Source: a virus
Strand: one strand, 5' to 3'
DNA: 21,333 nt
Virus record (IMG/VR): IMGVR_UViG_3300042090_002162
Location: 1 to 21,333 of that record
Of the stretch, positions 13,724 through 20,372 are shown one piece after another. A program made the position numbers and the translations under genes. The notes beneath the pieces are model-generated. The model made no database searches. It worked only from the letters and a program-made list of their open reading frames with translations, and was not told the origin of the DNA. Every line of letters begins with the position of its first letter. The first letter of the stretch is position 1.

Positions 13724-14556
13724 GTCCAGCTCTTCCTCGTCACGGATTGGGCCTCGTCGAGGGCCTTCCGGCCCTTCTCGGTGAGCATCTCCGGGGGCAA
13801 CGCCCCCAGGGAGTAGAGGTACGTGTAGAAGCACCTGCAGAAGACGAACTCTCCCGGCTTCTCGACGTCGTCGGCGTAGCCGGCCTTGCCGGGCTTCACC
13901 AGCCCCCGCTCCTTGGCCCAGGAGGACCTCAGGAGGAAGACCTTGCCGTCGCGTGCCTTGTGCTCCGGCCGGTAGTCGTAGTTGGCCTGCAGGTGGTGGT
14001 CGTGCCACACGCAGGCGATGGCGTTGTTGGCCTCGGCGACGAGCTCGGAGATGGAGGCCCGGAGCTTGTGGCCCTGGTCGATCAGGACGCGGCGCTCCTC
14101 GAAGGGGAGGTCCGCGAGGGACTTGCGGATCGCCACCTTCTCCTTCGTCCGGTCCACGACCTTGGAGCCACCCGCGGGGACCGAGGTGGTCCACCCAGCG
14201 AAGCGGCGGAGGGTGGACTCGATCGCCTGGTTGCGGTTTAGACGGATCAGGTCGGCGCTGGCGAGGATGCGGCGGTCGAGCTCCAGGCGGAGGCGTGGCG
14301 CCAGTCGGTCCAGGGTGAACCTTGAAACGCCGGGGTGGAGTCTCAGCACCTGACCTCTGCCAACCAGCTTCTCGTAGACGGCCGTGAGCGCGTCCCTCAG
14401 GAGGCGCTCCATCTCGATCGGCGGCCTCAGGCTGCGGAGCGCGGCGTCACGCAGGCGCTGCTGCCAGTCGGCCAGGCGGGAGGTCCCATCGAACCCGTGT
14501 TCGGAGACGTCCCTCACGGCCTCGGTCAGCACGTCGTAGAAGGTCTCATCAGCCAA
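13711..14556 (-). CDS. Minor head protein (Mu gpF / SPP1 gp7-like head morphogenesis)
   Basis: About 281 residues from a TTG start at 14556 (LADETFYDVLTEAV), preceded by GGGAG with a 7-nt spacer and overlapping the stop of the 67-residue gene. An in-frame ATG at 14604 is possible but adds a proline/arginine-rich leader and lacks a good site. Residues ~85-125 are a helical, arginine-rich part (RFTLDRLAPRLRLELDRRILASADLIRLNRNQAIESTLRRFAGW). The C-terminal half contains NNAIACVWHDHH, YDYRPEHKARDGKVFLLRSSWAKERGLV and EFVFCRCFYTYLY. The H/C-containing ARDGKVFLLR…FCRC pattern is typical of Mu gpF-type minor head proteins, which act with portal and scaffold in prohead assembly. It follows the portal by one small gene, as expected. 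Confidence 0.7.
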   Translation of the reverse strand: MADETFYDVLTEAVRDVSEHGFDGTSRLADWQQRLRDAALRSLRPPIEMERLLRDALTAVYEKLVGRGQVLRLHPGVSRFTLDRLAPRLRLELDRRILASADLIRLNRNQAIESTLRRFAGWTTSVPAGGSKVVDRTKEKVAIRKSLADLPFEERRVLIDQGHKLRASISELVAEANNAIACVWHDHHLQANYDYRPEHKARDGKVFLLRSSWAKERGLVKPGKAGYADDVEKPGEFVFCRCFYTYLYSLGALPPEMLTEKGRKALDEAQSVTRKSWTCQA

Positions 14557-14752
14557 TCCGACACTCCCGGAACGAGGCGGCGACCGCGTCGGCGTAGGCC
14601 TCAAAGAAGCACAAGGCCTCGAAGCGACGCTGCTCGGCCACCTCCCACTCGCCCCCCTGACAGGCGCGGCCGAAGGCGTTGAGGGCTTGACAGAAGGCGT
14701 CCATCGCGCCCAGGGCGGAGGACGCAGCGGCCATGGCGGCGCGTTGGGTCAT
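14549..14752 (-). CDS. Small hypothetical protein after the portal
   Basis: A 67-residue protein beginning MTQRAAMAAASSALGAMDAFC, with a strong GGAGG ribosome site 8 nt before its ATG and starting 2 nt after the portal stop. It is helical and alanine-rich with three Cys residues (C21, C31, C48 approximately, plus CRIG at the end), with no metal-binding spacing that I can recognise. Its stop overlaps the TTG start proposed for the next gene, which suggests coupled translation. Function unknown. Confidence 0.6.
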   Translation of the reverse strand: MTQRAAMAAASSALGAMDAFCQALNAFGRACQGGEWEVAEQRRFEALCFFEAYADAVAASFRECRIG

Positions 14753-14754
14753 GC

Positions 14755-16245
14755 CTAAGACCTCCTCCCAAGGACCTTGAGGATGGCGCCACGGGTGGAA
14801 GCGGAGTCGTGGAGGGCCATGGGTTCGGGTTCGCGTGGCCCTTCGCCATCCGTGGCCCCAGGCTCCGGGGTCGGGGGGACGTAGTCAGCGAGGGCCTCGG
14901 CGTCGAGCTCCAGGGGCTGGGGCATCAGGATCTTGAGGCTGTTGAAGCTGTCCGCGGCCCACTGCACGAGGGTCGCCTTGTTGGCGGGGTCGAGCGCGGG
15001 CATCAGGACCTCAACCATCGAGACCACGGCCTCCATCTTGACCTTGTCGACCTCGACCTTCTTCGAGTCCGGCTCCGTGAGGAACGACGGGAAGGTGGCC
15101 TTGAAGGCATTCTTCCACTCGTAGAAGGCGGTGTTGAAGTCGACGTCGGCGTACTGGTCGGGGAACTGCTCCTGGATCGAGGCGTAGAATTCGGGCGTCC
15201 AGGCGCGGCGCATGCAGACCTGGTCGAAGAAGTCGTAGAGGGTGTGCATCTGCCTGCGGATGCGGTCCACGTAGTGAGCCACCGCCTTGGCGTCTTCGGT
15301 GCCTTCCCCAAAGCCCTCGGCGAAGGTCTCGGAGTTGAGCAGCTTGGCGGGCATGCCGTCCGACGCCGCGGCGATGTTGTCGATGATGTTCTTGCGGGCC
15401 ATCGAGGCCGCGCCGTCTAGGTTCTGCAGGTTGAGCGACTCGATCGCCTCGTCCTTGCCGATGCTGATGACGTTGTTGTTGCGGGCCATCTTGATGGCGA
15501 CGCGCTTGATGGCGCCCACCGCGGCCATAGCCTGGTTGATGATAGAGCCCGGCTGCTCCAGCTTGGCGACGAGGACCCCCGCCTTGCGGCTCACGAAGTC
15601 GTCCGTCAGCATGGTTTGCAGGAACGAGCGCAGGAGGAAGAACGGGCGCTGGTAGACGGAGCGGCCCACGAAGCCGAAGGCGCTCGTGGTGAACTCGATG
15701 TACAGGGGGTCCTCGTTCAGCACGACGACGGTGCGCGACGGGTGGAAGGTCTTCCCCTGCACGCTGACGTGCGAGTGCTTCATGAAGTCGGGCGACAGCG
15801 GGTTCTGGTTGAATACCAAAGACCCGGACGTGTTGAGCGGGTCGAACTCGCTGAAGAAAAGCTTGTAGTCCTTGACCTTCTCTGGGTCCACCGGGTCCCT
15901 GGGCTCCAGGCCCTCAGCCATCAGCGCCACGGTGGAGATGCCGTAGATGCGGGCCAGGCGCATGGTGCGGGCGATGTGGTCGTCAGCGCCGATGTCGACC
16001 CAAGCCTTGAGGAAGGCCTCCTTGACCTGCTCCTCGGGCGAGCCCGGGACCTCGATCTCGCGGGACTGGCTCATGGCCAGGTTGATCGGGACGTCGACGA
16101 GCTTACCCCCCAGGGGGTGGTAGGCGTAGATCGTCTTGCAAATCTGGTAGGACGGCGCCGCGCCGGGGACGATGTCGTCGCACTCCAACATCTCCATCAG
16201 GGCGGTGCCGGCCGACGTCCCGTTGATCTCCACCGAAGCGGTCAT
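14755..16245 (-). CDS. Portal protein (DUF1073-like)
   Basis: About 496 residues from an ATG at 16245 with AGAGGAAG upstream; the same frame upstream looks like antisense nonsense. It begins MTASVEINGTSAGTALMEML and includes motifs of DUF1073-type portal proteins: YQICKTIYAYHPLGGKLVDVPI, DHIARTMRLARIYGISTVALM, FHPSRTVVVLNEDPLYIEF, GRSVYQRPFFLLRSFLQTM, and the helix GEGTEDAKAVAHYVDRIRRQMHTLYDFFDQVCMRRAW. Expected size for the family is close to 450-500 residues. It should form the dodecameric ring at the head vertex, through which DNA is packaged by the terminase encoded just upstream. The C-terminal ~60 residues (proline/glutamate-rich then GAILKVLGRRS) look disordered. Confidence 0.83.
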   Translation of the reverse strand: MTASVEINGTSAGTALMEMLECDDIVPGAAPSYQICKTIYAYHPLGGKLVDVPINLAMSQSREIEVPGSPEEQVKEAFLKAWVDIGADDHIARTMRLARIYGISTVALMAEGLEPRDPVDPEKVKDYKLFFSEFDPLNTSGSLVFNQNPLSPDFMKHSHVSVQGKTFHPSRTVVVLNEDPLYIEFTTSAFGFVGRSVYQRPFFLLRSFLQTMLTDDFVSRKAGVLVAKLEQPGSIINQAMAAVGAIKRVAIKMARNNNVISIGKDEAIESLNLQNLDGAASMARKNIIDNIAAASDGMPAKLLNSETFAEGFGEGTEDAKAVAHYVDRIRRQMHTLYDFFDQVCMRRAWTPEFYASIQEQFPDQYADVDFNTAFYEWKNAFKATFPSFLTEPDSKKVEVDKVKMEAVVSMVEVLMPALDPANKATLVQWAADSFNSLKILMPQPLELDAEALADYVPPTPEPGATDGEGPREPEPMALHDSASTRGAILKVLGRRS

Positions 16246-16259
16246 GCGTGTCTTCCTCT

Positions 16260-17570
16260 TTAGAACCCTTCCGGGTCTCCGAGCGCTACGGCGACGCCGT
16301 AGCAGAAACAGTCGAGCAGGTCGTCCGCCCTGGTCGCCGCGTCTTTGTCGCCCACGTGGAAGGTGGTGACCTGGCGGAGCAGGTGGTTCTGCGTCTTCTC
16401 CTTGAAGTTCACCACCTTGTCGTACGCGGGCTGCGTGAACTTCACCTTGCCCTGGTACACCTTGCCGGACACGCCGATCGCGCGGGCGTCCTTGCCGAGG
16501 CTGGTGAGCTTCGAAGGGCAGGCCTGGGCAGGCCACCCCTTGTTCCTGGCGTTCTGGAGCAGGATCGTGCCGACGTTGGCGTCTTCTATGTAGGCGCCGA
16601 TCGAGCCCGCGCGGACCTTGGTCCTTCGGGCGAGCTCCTGGAGGTTCTCGAAGACCGTCATGAGCCAGGTCTCCAGCATGGAGCCCTCGAACATGACGAT
16701 GTCCCAATCCAAGATGACCAGGGGGTGCCCTATCTGCTGCGACACGCCCCAGTACACCACGGCTGTGCCGTCGTGCTCCTTGCCCCCTTTGATGCTCGTG
16801 TCTACCGTGGCGAACACGGCGTCGAGCAGCGGGGGGATGGGGACGGGGGAGCCGTCCACCAGCAGGCTTTCCTCGGCGAAGATGGACACGCCCGAGAAGT
16901 CGACGAAGGACCCCTCGTACTCCTGCTGGAATACCTTAGGATGCATGTCCCTGCGGGCGGCCTCGATCTCGGCAGCGGGGAGGATGTCGGCAGAGAACCA
17001 GGAGAAGGAGCCCCACTCGCTCTCAGAGCCCCTGAGAGCCATCTCGGCCTTGGCCTGCAGGTCCTTGTCGTAGTAGTGGTTGCGACCCTCGGGGACGCCG
17101 ATCAGGTCGCACCAGCCGTTGCGGTCCGCGAGCGCGGGGCGGACGTTCTCGCTCCAGGCGCCCTCCTTCATGTTGCCGTACTCGTCGAGGATGCCGCCGT
17201 CCCAGGGGCTGCCCTCGATGCGCTCGGGCTTGTCCATGCCCAGGACATGGAGTTCGGCGCCGGTTATCAGGGGGATGATGAGGTCGGACTCGTAGGGGTC
17301 GCGGCTCATCAGGTCCCTCGGCACCATGGCCTTGAGGTCCTGCCAGTAGATCCGCTTCGCCTGGGCCACCGTGGGGGCGGCGCAGAAGAAGCGGGGGTTG
17401 TCGAACTTGGTCCCTTTGAGGGCGTTCTTCACGACCTTGCGCTTGGCGAGCTCGGTCTTGCCTGAGCGCCTACCCGCAGGGACCACGTTGAAGCGGTGTG
17501 GGCTGTTCCAATAGGCGGCCTGCACGGGGTGGTACTTGAGGGTGGTCCACCTACTCGTCAGGATCGACAC
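16260..17570 (-). CDS. terL: Terminase large subunit (ATPase and nuclease)
   Basis: A 436-residue protein starting with GTG (17570), preceded by GAGGA with an 8-nt spacer; the upstream gene's 3' end overlaps it by 20 bp. The N-terminal ATPase has Walker A at residues 32-39 (AGRRSGKT), a C-motif-like region before 160, and Walker B at 127-130 (ILDE). The C-terminal RNase-H-like nuclease has its acids at D257 (TVDTSIKGG), E329-D330 (YIEDANVGT) and D416/D417 (ATRADDLLDCF). All catalytic residues appear intact. It packages DNA into the prohead through the portal encoded just downstream and cuts concatemers. Length fits other compact large terminases. Confidence 0.9.
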   Translation of the reverse strand: MSILTSRWTTLKYHPVQAAYWNSPHRFNVVPAGRRSGKTELAKRKVVKNALKGTKFDNPRFFCAAPTVAQAKRIYWQDLKAMVPRDLMSRDPYESDLIIPLITGAELHVLGMDKPERIEGSPWDGGILDEYGNMKEGAWSENVRPALADRNGWCDLIGVPEGRNHYYDKDLQAKAEMALRGSESEWGSFSWFSADILPAAEIEAARRDMHPKVFQQEYEGSFVDFSGVSIFAEESLLVDGSPVPIPPLLDAVFATVDTSIKGGKEHDGTAVVYWGVSQQIGHPLVILDWDIVMFEGSMLETWLMTVFENLQELARRTKVRAGSIGAYIEDANVGTILLQNARNKGWPAQACPSKLTSLGKDARAIGVSGKVYQGKVKFTQPAYDKVVNFKEKTQNHLLRQVTTFHVGDKDAATRADDLLDCFCYGVAVALGDPEGF

Positions 17571-18198
17571 AGGTCTTTTCCTCTATCTCCAGGGTCATGT
17601 CCCTGAGCCGCTGGGCGAGGGAGCGGACCTCCTTGTCCTTGTCGCTCGGTTCCTTCAGGGGTTCCTCCCACTTCTCCTTCCAGTTCGCCCGCTGGCGGTT
17701 CTTCAGCCAGTAGATCTGGGCGGTGGAGTCTGGGGGGTAGTACTCGGTGTAGGGGACGCGGACCACCTCGTGGTTCTTCGCGTCGTAGAAGATCTTCTCG
17801 GCCGGTCTCTCGTAGCCCTTGGCCTTCCGATACAGACTCGCCACGATCTCGGAGTCCGCCTCCTCGCGGCCTGCCCTGAGGGCAACGGCGAAGGAAGGGT
17901 GGCCGACGATCCAGGTCTCCACCGTCATCTCTGAGACGCCGAAGTACTTGGCTAAGTCGTAGTTGGTGTGGCCGAAGAGCGCCATCCTGAACGCCGCGTC
18001 ATCGTGGTACGGCTGGTCGTAGATAGGGGGACGGCCGGCTATCTTCGGGAGGTCCAGGTCTACCGTCGGTTTTGCCGGGCGGTCACCCGTCGACTTCTTC
18101 TTGCGTTGGCCACGGGGGAGAGGGGGGAGCTTTTTTAACTTAGCGGGCTTCGGCGCCGTGGGTTCAGCCGCCGGCTCCGCAGGCTTGCGTGGGGGCAT
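17551..18198 (-). CDS. terS: Terminase small subunit
   Basis: A 215-residue protein. Residues 1-50 are proline/lysine-rich and probably disordered. Residues 58-101 contain a helix-turn-helix (RMALFGHTNYDLAKYFGVSEMTVETWIVGHPSFAVAL shown here in pieces: GHTNYDLAKYFGVSE and MTVETWIVGH), then a helical oligomerisation stretch (REEADSEIVASLYRKAKGYERP) and the TEYYPPDSTAQIYWLKNR…NWKEK motif that is characteristic of phage small terminases. It should recognise the packaging start site on phage DNA and stimulate the large subunit. It is the first gene after the nusG-like gene and the tandem 23-bp repeats. Ribosome site GAAGGTG is moderate. Confidence 0.85.
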   Translation of the reverse strand: MPPRKPAEPAAEPTAPKPAKLKKLPPLPRGQRKKKSTGDRPAKPTVDLDLPKIAGRPPIYDQPYHDDAAFRMALFGHTNYDLAKYFGVSEMTVETWIVGHPSFAVALRAGREEADSEIVASLYRKAKGYERPAEKIFYDAKNHEVVRVPYTEYYPPDSTAQIYWLKNRQRANWKEKWEEPLKEPSDKDKEVRSLAQRLRDMTLEIEEKTCVDPDE

Positions 18199-18214
18199 GG
18201 CGGCACCTTCGAGA

Positions 18215-18271
18215 ATAGGTAAGGAACGCTGACCTAAATAGGTAAGGGACGCTGACCTAAATATTTAAGGG
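18215..18271 (-). repeat. Two tandem 23-bp direct repeats plus a degenerate third, between nusG-like gene and terS
   Basis: Copies 18215-18237 and 18238-18260 differ at a single base (AAGGAACG versus AAGGGACG) and abut exactly. A partial third copy (ATATTTAAGGG) follows at 18261-18271. Each unit is a hyphenated palindrome with arms TAGGT and ACCTA. They lie 17-73 bp upstream of the terS start in the transcript direction, in an 85-bp gap that is otherwise empty. They could be operators, a recruitment or pause element for the NusG-like factor encoded just upstream, or packaging-site elements for terminase. No clear -35/-10 pair accompanies them. Confidence 0.8.
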
Positions 18272-18283
18272 TATCAGGAAAAA

Positions 18284-18874
18284 TCAGGCATAGAGCCGTT
18301 TGATTTGGCTGCGCTTGAGTTCCAGTTGGGTGGAGGCTCCGAGCATCGTCATGAGGACGAACACCCGGTCCCTGGCGCTGCGCTCGACGACCGCTTGGAG
18401 CGAGGAGAATGGGCCTTCGACGATGGTCACCTCCTCGCCTGTCTCGATGGGCTGGTACTCAGGCCTCAGCCTGACCACCTCGGCCTTCTCGCCTCCGCAG
18501 GCGTCCATCAGCTCGACCATCTTCTGGCCGTCGACGCGCCAGGGCAGCGGGTCCTGCTCCCCATGGGCCTTCTCGCCAGGCTTGGCGCCGAGGACCATGA
18601 CCACGCCCTTGGCCCACATGACCTTCTTCCAGGAATCGTCTGAGAGGTCCAAGAGGACGAACAGGTAGCGGGGGAACATCGGCTCCCACTTGAGCTGGGT
18701 GAGAGGTCCCACCTTGGAGTGGCCGCAGCTCTTCGTCAGCGGCTGGGTGGCGAGCATCGGCAGGTACGTCCTGAAGCCGGTGTCCTGGAGTGCCTTCGCC
18801 GCCGTCCTCTCCTCTCCGGGGTGCGTGTACGCGCAGCACCACACCTCGGGGGTCGAGAACTGTCGGCGATCCAT
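18284..18874 (-). CDS. NusG/RfaH-like transcription elongation or antitermination factor
   Basis: A 196-residue protein from ATG 18874 (MDRRQFSTPEVWCCAYTHPG), preceded by AAAGGGG at 5 nt. Residues ~10-95 match the NGN domain: VWCCAYTHPGEERTAAKAL, GFRTYLPML, then the very typical PMFPRYLFVLLDL. Residues ~140-196 are a KOW-type C-terminal domain: PIETGEEVTIVEGPFSSLQAVVERS and LKRSQIKRL. This is the RfaH/NusG-specialised-paralogue layout. Such factors bind RNA polymerase's clamp and suppress pausing and termination over long operons. It is first in the virion operon, 85 bp before terS with tandem repeats between, and behind a strong promoter, so a role in reading through the long structural operon is inferred. 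Not general NusG, since the operon context is phage. Confidence 0.85.
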   Translation of the reverse strand: MDRRQFSTPEVWCCAYTHPGEERTAAKALQDTGFRTYLPMLATQPLTKSCGHSKVGPLTQLKWEPMFPRYLFVLLDLSDDSWKKVMWAKGVVMVLGAKPGEKAHGEQDPLPWRVDGQKMVELMDACGGEKAEVVRLRPEYQPIETGEEVTIVEGPFSSLQAVVERSARDRVFVLMTMLGASTQLELKRSQIKRLYA

Positions 18875-18930
18875 GAATACCCCTTTAGTTATCTTCCGAT
18901 AAATTAAGCAGACATGCTCCGCCACACCTC

Positions 18931-18944
18931 GGAGCCTGAGCTCC
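18931..18944 (-). promoter_or_regulatory. 5' leader hairpin before the nusG-like gene
   Basis: GGAGC, loop CTGA, GCTCC form a perfect 5-bp stem in the ~100-nt leader between the minus-strand promoter and the nusG-like start. A second short inverted repeat, CCGCC-G-GGCGG, lies beside it (18949-18959). Together they could fold the 5' end of the virion operon transcript. No function can be assigned. Confidence 0.4.
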
Positions 18945-18979
18945 CATCCGCCGGGCGGCGAAGCTCGACGGGCAGGGGG

Positions 18980-19008
18980 ATTATACCCCATGCGGGGGTG
19001 GATGTAAA
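18980..19008 (-). promoter_or_regulatory. Near-consensus sigma70-type promoter for the leftward virion operon
   Basis: On the minus strand, TTTACA (19003-19008) and TATAAT (18980-18985) are separated by exactly 17 bp. This is a 5/6 and 6/6 match to consensus. Transcription should start near 18973, about 100 nt before the nusG-like start. The -10 box sits in a short palindrome (GGGG-ATTATA-CCCC on the plus strand), which may bear on regulator binding or melting. Confidence 0.75.
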
Positions 19009-19338
19009 CGCGAACGGGCGACGGAGGCCGGGTGGAAACGGCAAAACGGGCTGAAATCTAAAAGGTTAAGCTTTTCAAAGGGTTATTTTCTCAAACTGTT
19101 TCCATTTTGAATGTTTTTGGAAAATATTGTTGTTTTTCAATAGGTTATAAGTGTTTTTTTCTCTTCTAACTCCTAATAGAAAAAAAGAAATTATATATGT
19201 ATATATTATATAGAATAATAATAATAAGATATATAATTCTTCTTTCTCTTAGTAGCTTTCGACGACGTTTTTTGAGTCTCCGATATAAGTGCTTGAAACA
19301 GATGATAAACAAGGTTTTGAAAACACACACTTACAAGC

Positions 19339-19374
19339 TTTTTCGCCTCTCGGCGCCGCCAGAAGGCAAAAAAT
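19339..19374. other. Inverted repeat with T- and A-flanked stem
   Basis: TTTTTCGCCT (from 19339) and AGGCAAAAAA (to about 19374) form a stem with one interior mismatch around a central CGGCGCCG palindrome. Because the T run is 5' and the A run 3' on both strands, this is not a simple intrinsic terminator with a U tail, but an A-T extended stem. Function unknown. Confidence 0.4.
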
Positions 19375-19611
19375 GCGCTTCGCAGCTCTTATATGTTTTC
19401 AATCCCCCCACCCCATGACGGCCCAAAAGTACACACCACTTTTGCCGAGTTTAGCTAGTACGTTGATCTTGAAGGGTAAAAGGCTTGTATCACTTACGAC
19501 AAAACCGATAAAATTTTTAATCCAAGAGACCTCAGAGGCGCGTCGCCTGTACCCACTTTTCGACCTATCTTTTCGTTTACAAAAAATGCACAATTTAACC
19601 CTTTGTTAAGG

Positions 19612-19639
19612 TTCAACAAACCACTCTTTCAGTTATAAT
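19612..19639 (+). promoter_or_regulatory. Candidate promoter for the rightward genes
   Basis: TATAAT at 19634-19639 is a perfect -10 box on the plus strand. The matching -35 (TTCAAC at 19612-19617, 16-bp spacing) is weak (3/6), so an activator may be needed. A start near 19646 would give a ~215-nt leader before the GTG at 19862. Another weak AT-rich candidate (-35-like TGTACA at 19757-19762, -10-like TATTAT at 19779-19784) lies closer to the gene. Confidence 0.45.
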
Positions 19640-19660
19640 ATCTTTACACTTATTAACGCC

Positions 19661-19680
19661 ACAGCGCTGTACCGGCCGGT
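19661..19680. promoter_or_regulatory. Two abutting perfect 10-bp palindromes (operator candidate)
   Basis: ACAGCGCTGT (19661-19670) is followed at once by ACCGGCCGGT (19671-19680). Both are perfect 10-bp palindromes. They lie about 15 bp downstream of the expected rightward start site, where a repressor could block transcription. A T run follows (19679-19684), but palindromes without loops make weak terminators. Confidence 0.45.
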
Positions 19681-19723
19681 TTTTCTCGCCGCACTTCTAA
19701 CTGTCGTCATCCACCCCCTTCGC

Positions 19724-19756
19724 AAAAACAGGATTCCTCCCGCCTGTAAAAACAGG
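19724..19756 (+). promoter_or_regulatory. Possible alternative-hairpin leader element
   Basis: AAAAACAGG occurs twice (19724-19732 and 19748-19756) with CCTGT between (19743-19747). CCTGT can pair with either ACAGG, giving two mutually exclusive 5-bp stems in the leader of the rightward genes. It is short and may be chance. Confidence 0.35.
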
Positions 19757-19861
19757 TGTACAAGTGATTAAATTAATATATTATATGCCTTGCCGCTCCA
19801 CCGACGGGGCGCCGAGACCGAAGATCTAAGAGGCTTAAAGGCCGTCCGGAGGACCTAGACC

Positions 19862-20326
19862 GTGGTGAAGAGTACGATAGATCCGCACGCCATGACCGAC
19901 CTGCAGAGGCGCCTCGCCCTCAGGTCCTACCTCTTGAGGACTGTGCCGAGGCAGTTCTGCCTCGTCCCCGTCGAGCAGGCCCGCCGGGCGGGGATGCAGA
20001 GGCACTTCGGCCCGGACGAGATGGGCCTGGGTCCGGACGAGCTGAAGCTGGAGTCCACGCGGAGGTTCCTAGCGGTGCAGCACTACCTGGGGGGGCCCGC
20101 CCCGGAGGACCTGGAGGCGACTCCCCCCGCAGGCTACGCCGGGAGGCGGGAGCCCGTGTTCGTCGTGTCCTCCCTCCAGGACCCCGAGAAGAAGGACTCG
20201 GAAGTGGTGGGGTGGGAGGCCCTGGCCTCCTGCGTCGACCTGAGTGCCAACACCTGCCGCGTCTACTGCTCCAGGGGCGTCGACGGGTTCAGCACCAGGC
20301 GCCACGTCGTGAAGCGTAAGATTTGA
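19862..20326 (+). CDS. Hypothetical protein with possible C-terminal helix-turn-helix
   Basis: About 154 residues from a GTG start (19862), with GGAGGA and an 8-nt spacer; a second GTG follows immediately. The N-terminal half is arginine-rich and helical (MTDLQRRLALRSYLLRTVPRQFCLVPVEQARRAG). The C-terminal segment (residues ~115-154: VGWEALASCVDLSANTCRVYC, then SRGVDGFSTRRHVVKRKI) resembles NUMOD1-like or other short helix-turn-helix units of phage DNA-binding proteins. It is the first gene after the AT-rich control region with palindromes, so a regulator acting there is possible. No family is recognised with confidence. Confidence 0.65.
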   Translation: MVKSTIDPHAMTDLQRRLALRSYLLRTVPRQFCLVPVEQARRAGMQRHFGPDEMGLGPDELKLESTRRFLAVQHYLGGPAPEDLEATPPAGYAGRREPVFVVSSLQDPEKKDSEVVGWEALASCVDLSANTCRVYCSRGVDGFSTRRHVVKRKI

Positions 20327-20372
20327 CGCCGCCTAAGGAAGACATTGAACAGTCACAAAAGGAGTACGAAGC

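Larger units (their letters stand above)
19053..19660. other. Gene-free AT-rich segment of the divergent control region
   Basis: About 600 bp of visibly AT-rich DNA (TTTTT and AAAAA runs, ATATATTATATAG, AATAATAATAATAAG) in an otherwise GC-rich genome. The two open frames within it lack ribosome sites and plausible proteins. It contains AAAAG-GTTAAG-CTTTT (about 19060-19075), a 10-bp inverted pair CAAAGGGTTA (19076-19085) / TAACCCTTTG (19596-19605) at its ends, and TTTGTT…AACAAA (19602-19620). It may be an origin of replication, a nucleoid-protein-binding silencer region, or a regulatory island. No tRNA or known ncRNA is recognised. Confidence 0.6.

Noticed and set aside
14755-16245. Possible anti-CBASS nuclease (Acb1) because DUF1073 is annotated as Acb1-like N-terminal
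   Set aside because: The visible protein is a full-size portal in the canonical position, and no Acb1-type hydrolase domain with paired H-x-T motifs is seen after it.
19339-19374. Intrinsic terminator
   Set aside because: The T run precedes and the A run follows the stem on both strands, so neither transcript gets a stem followed by a U tail.
19197-19609. Two overlapping plus-strand frames of 73 and 106 codons in the AT-rich island
   Set aside because: No ribosome sites, low-complexity AT-driven translations, no recognisable motifs. They look like chance.
19671-19684. Palindrome plus T run as a rho-independent terminator
   Set aside because: ACCGGCCGGT has no loop bases, so it would lose pairs to form a loop, and a terminator directly after a start site and before the operon is unlikely unless for attenuation.
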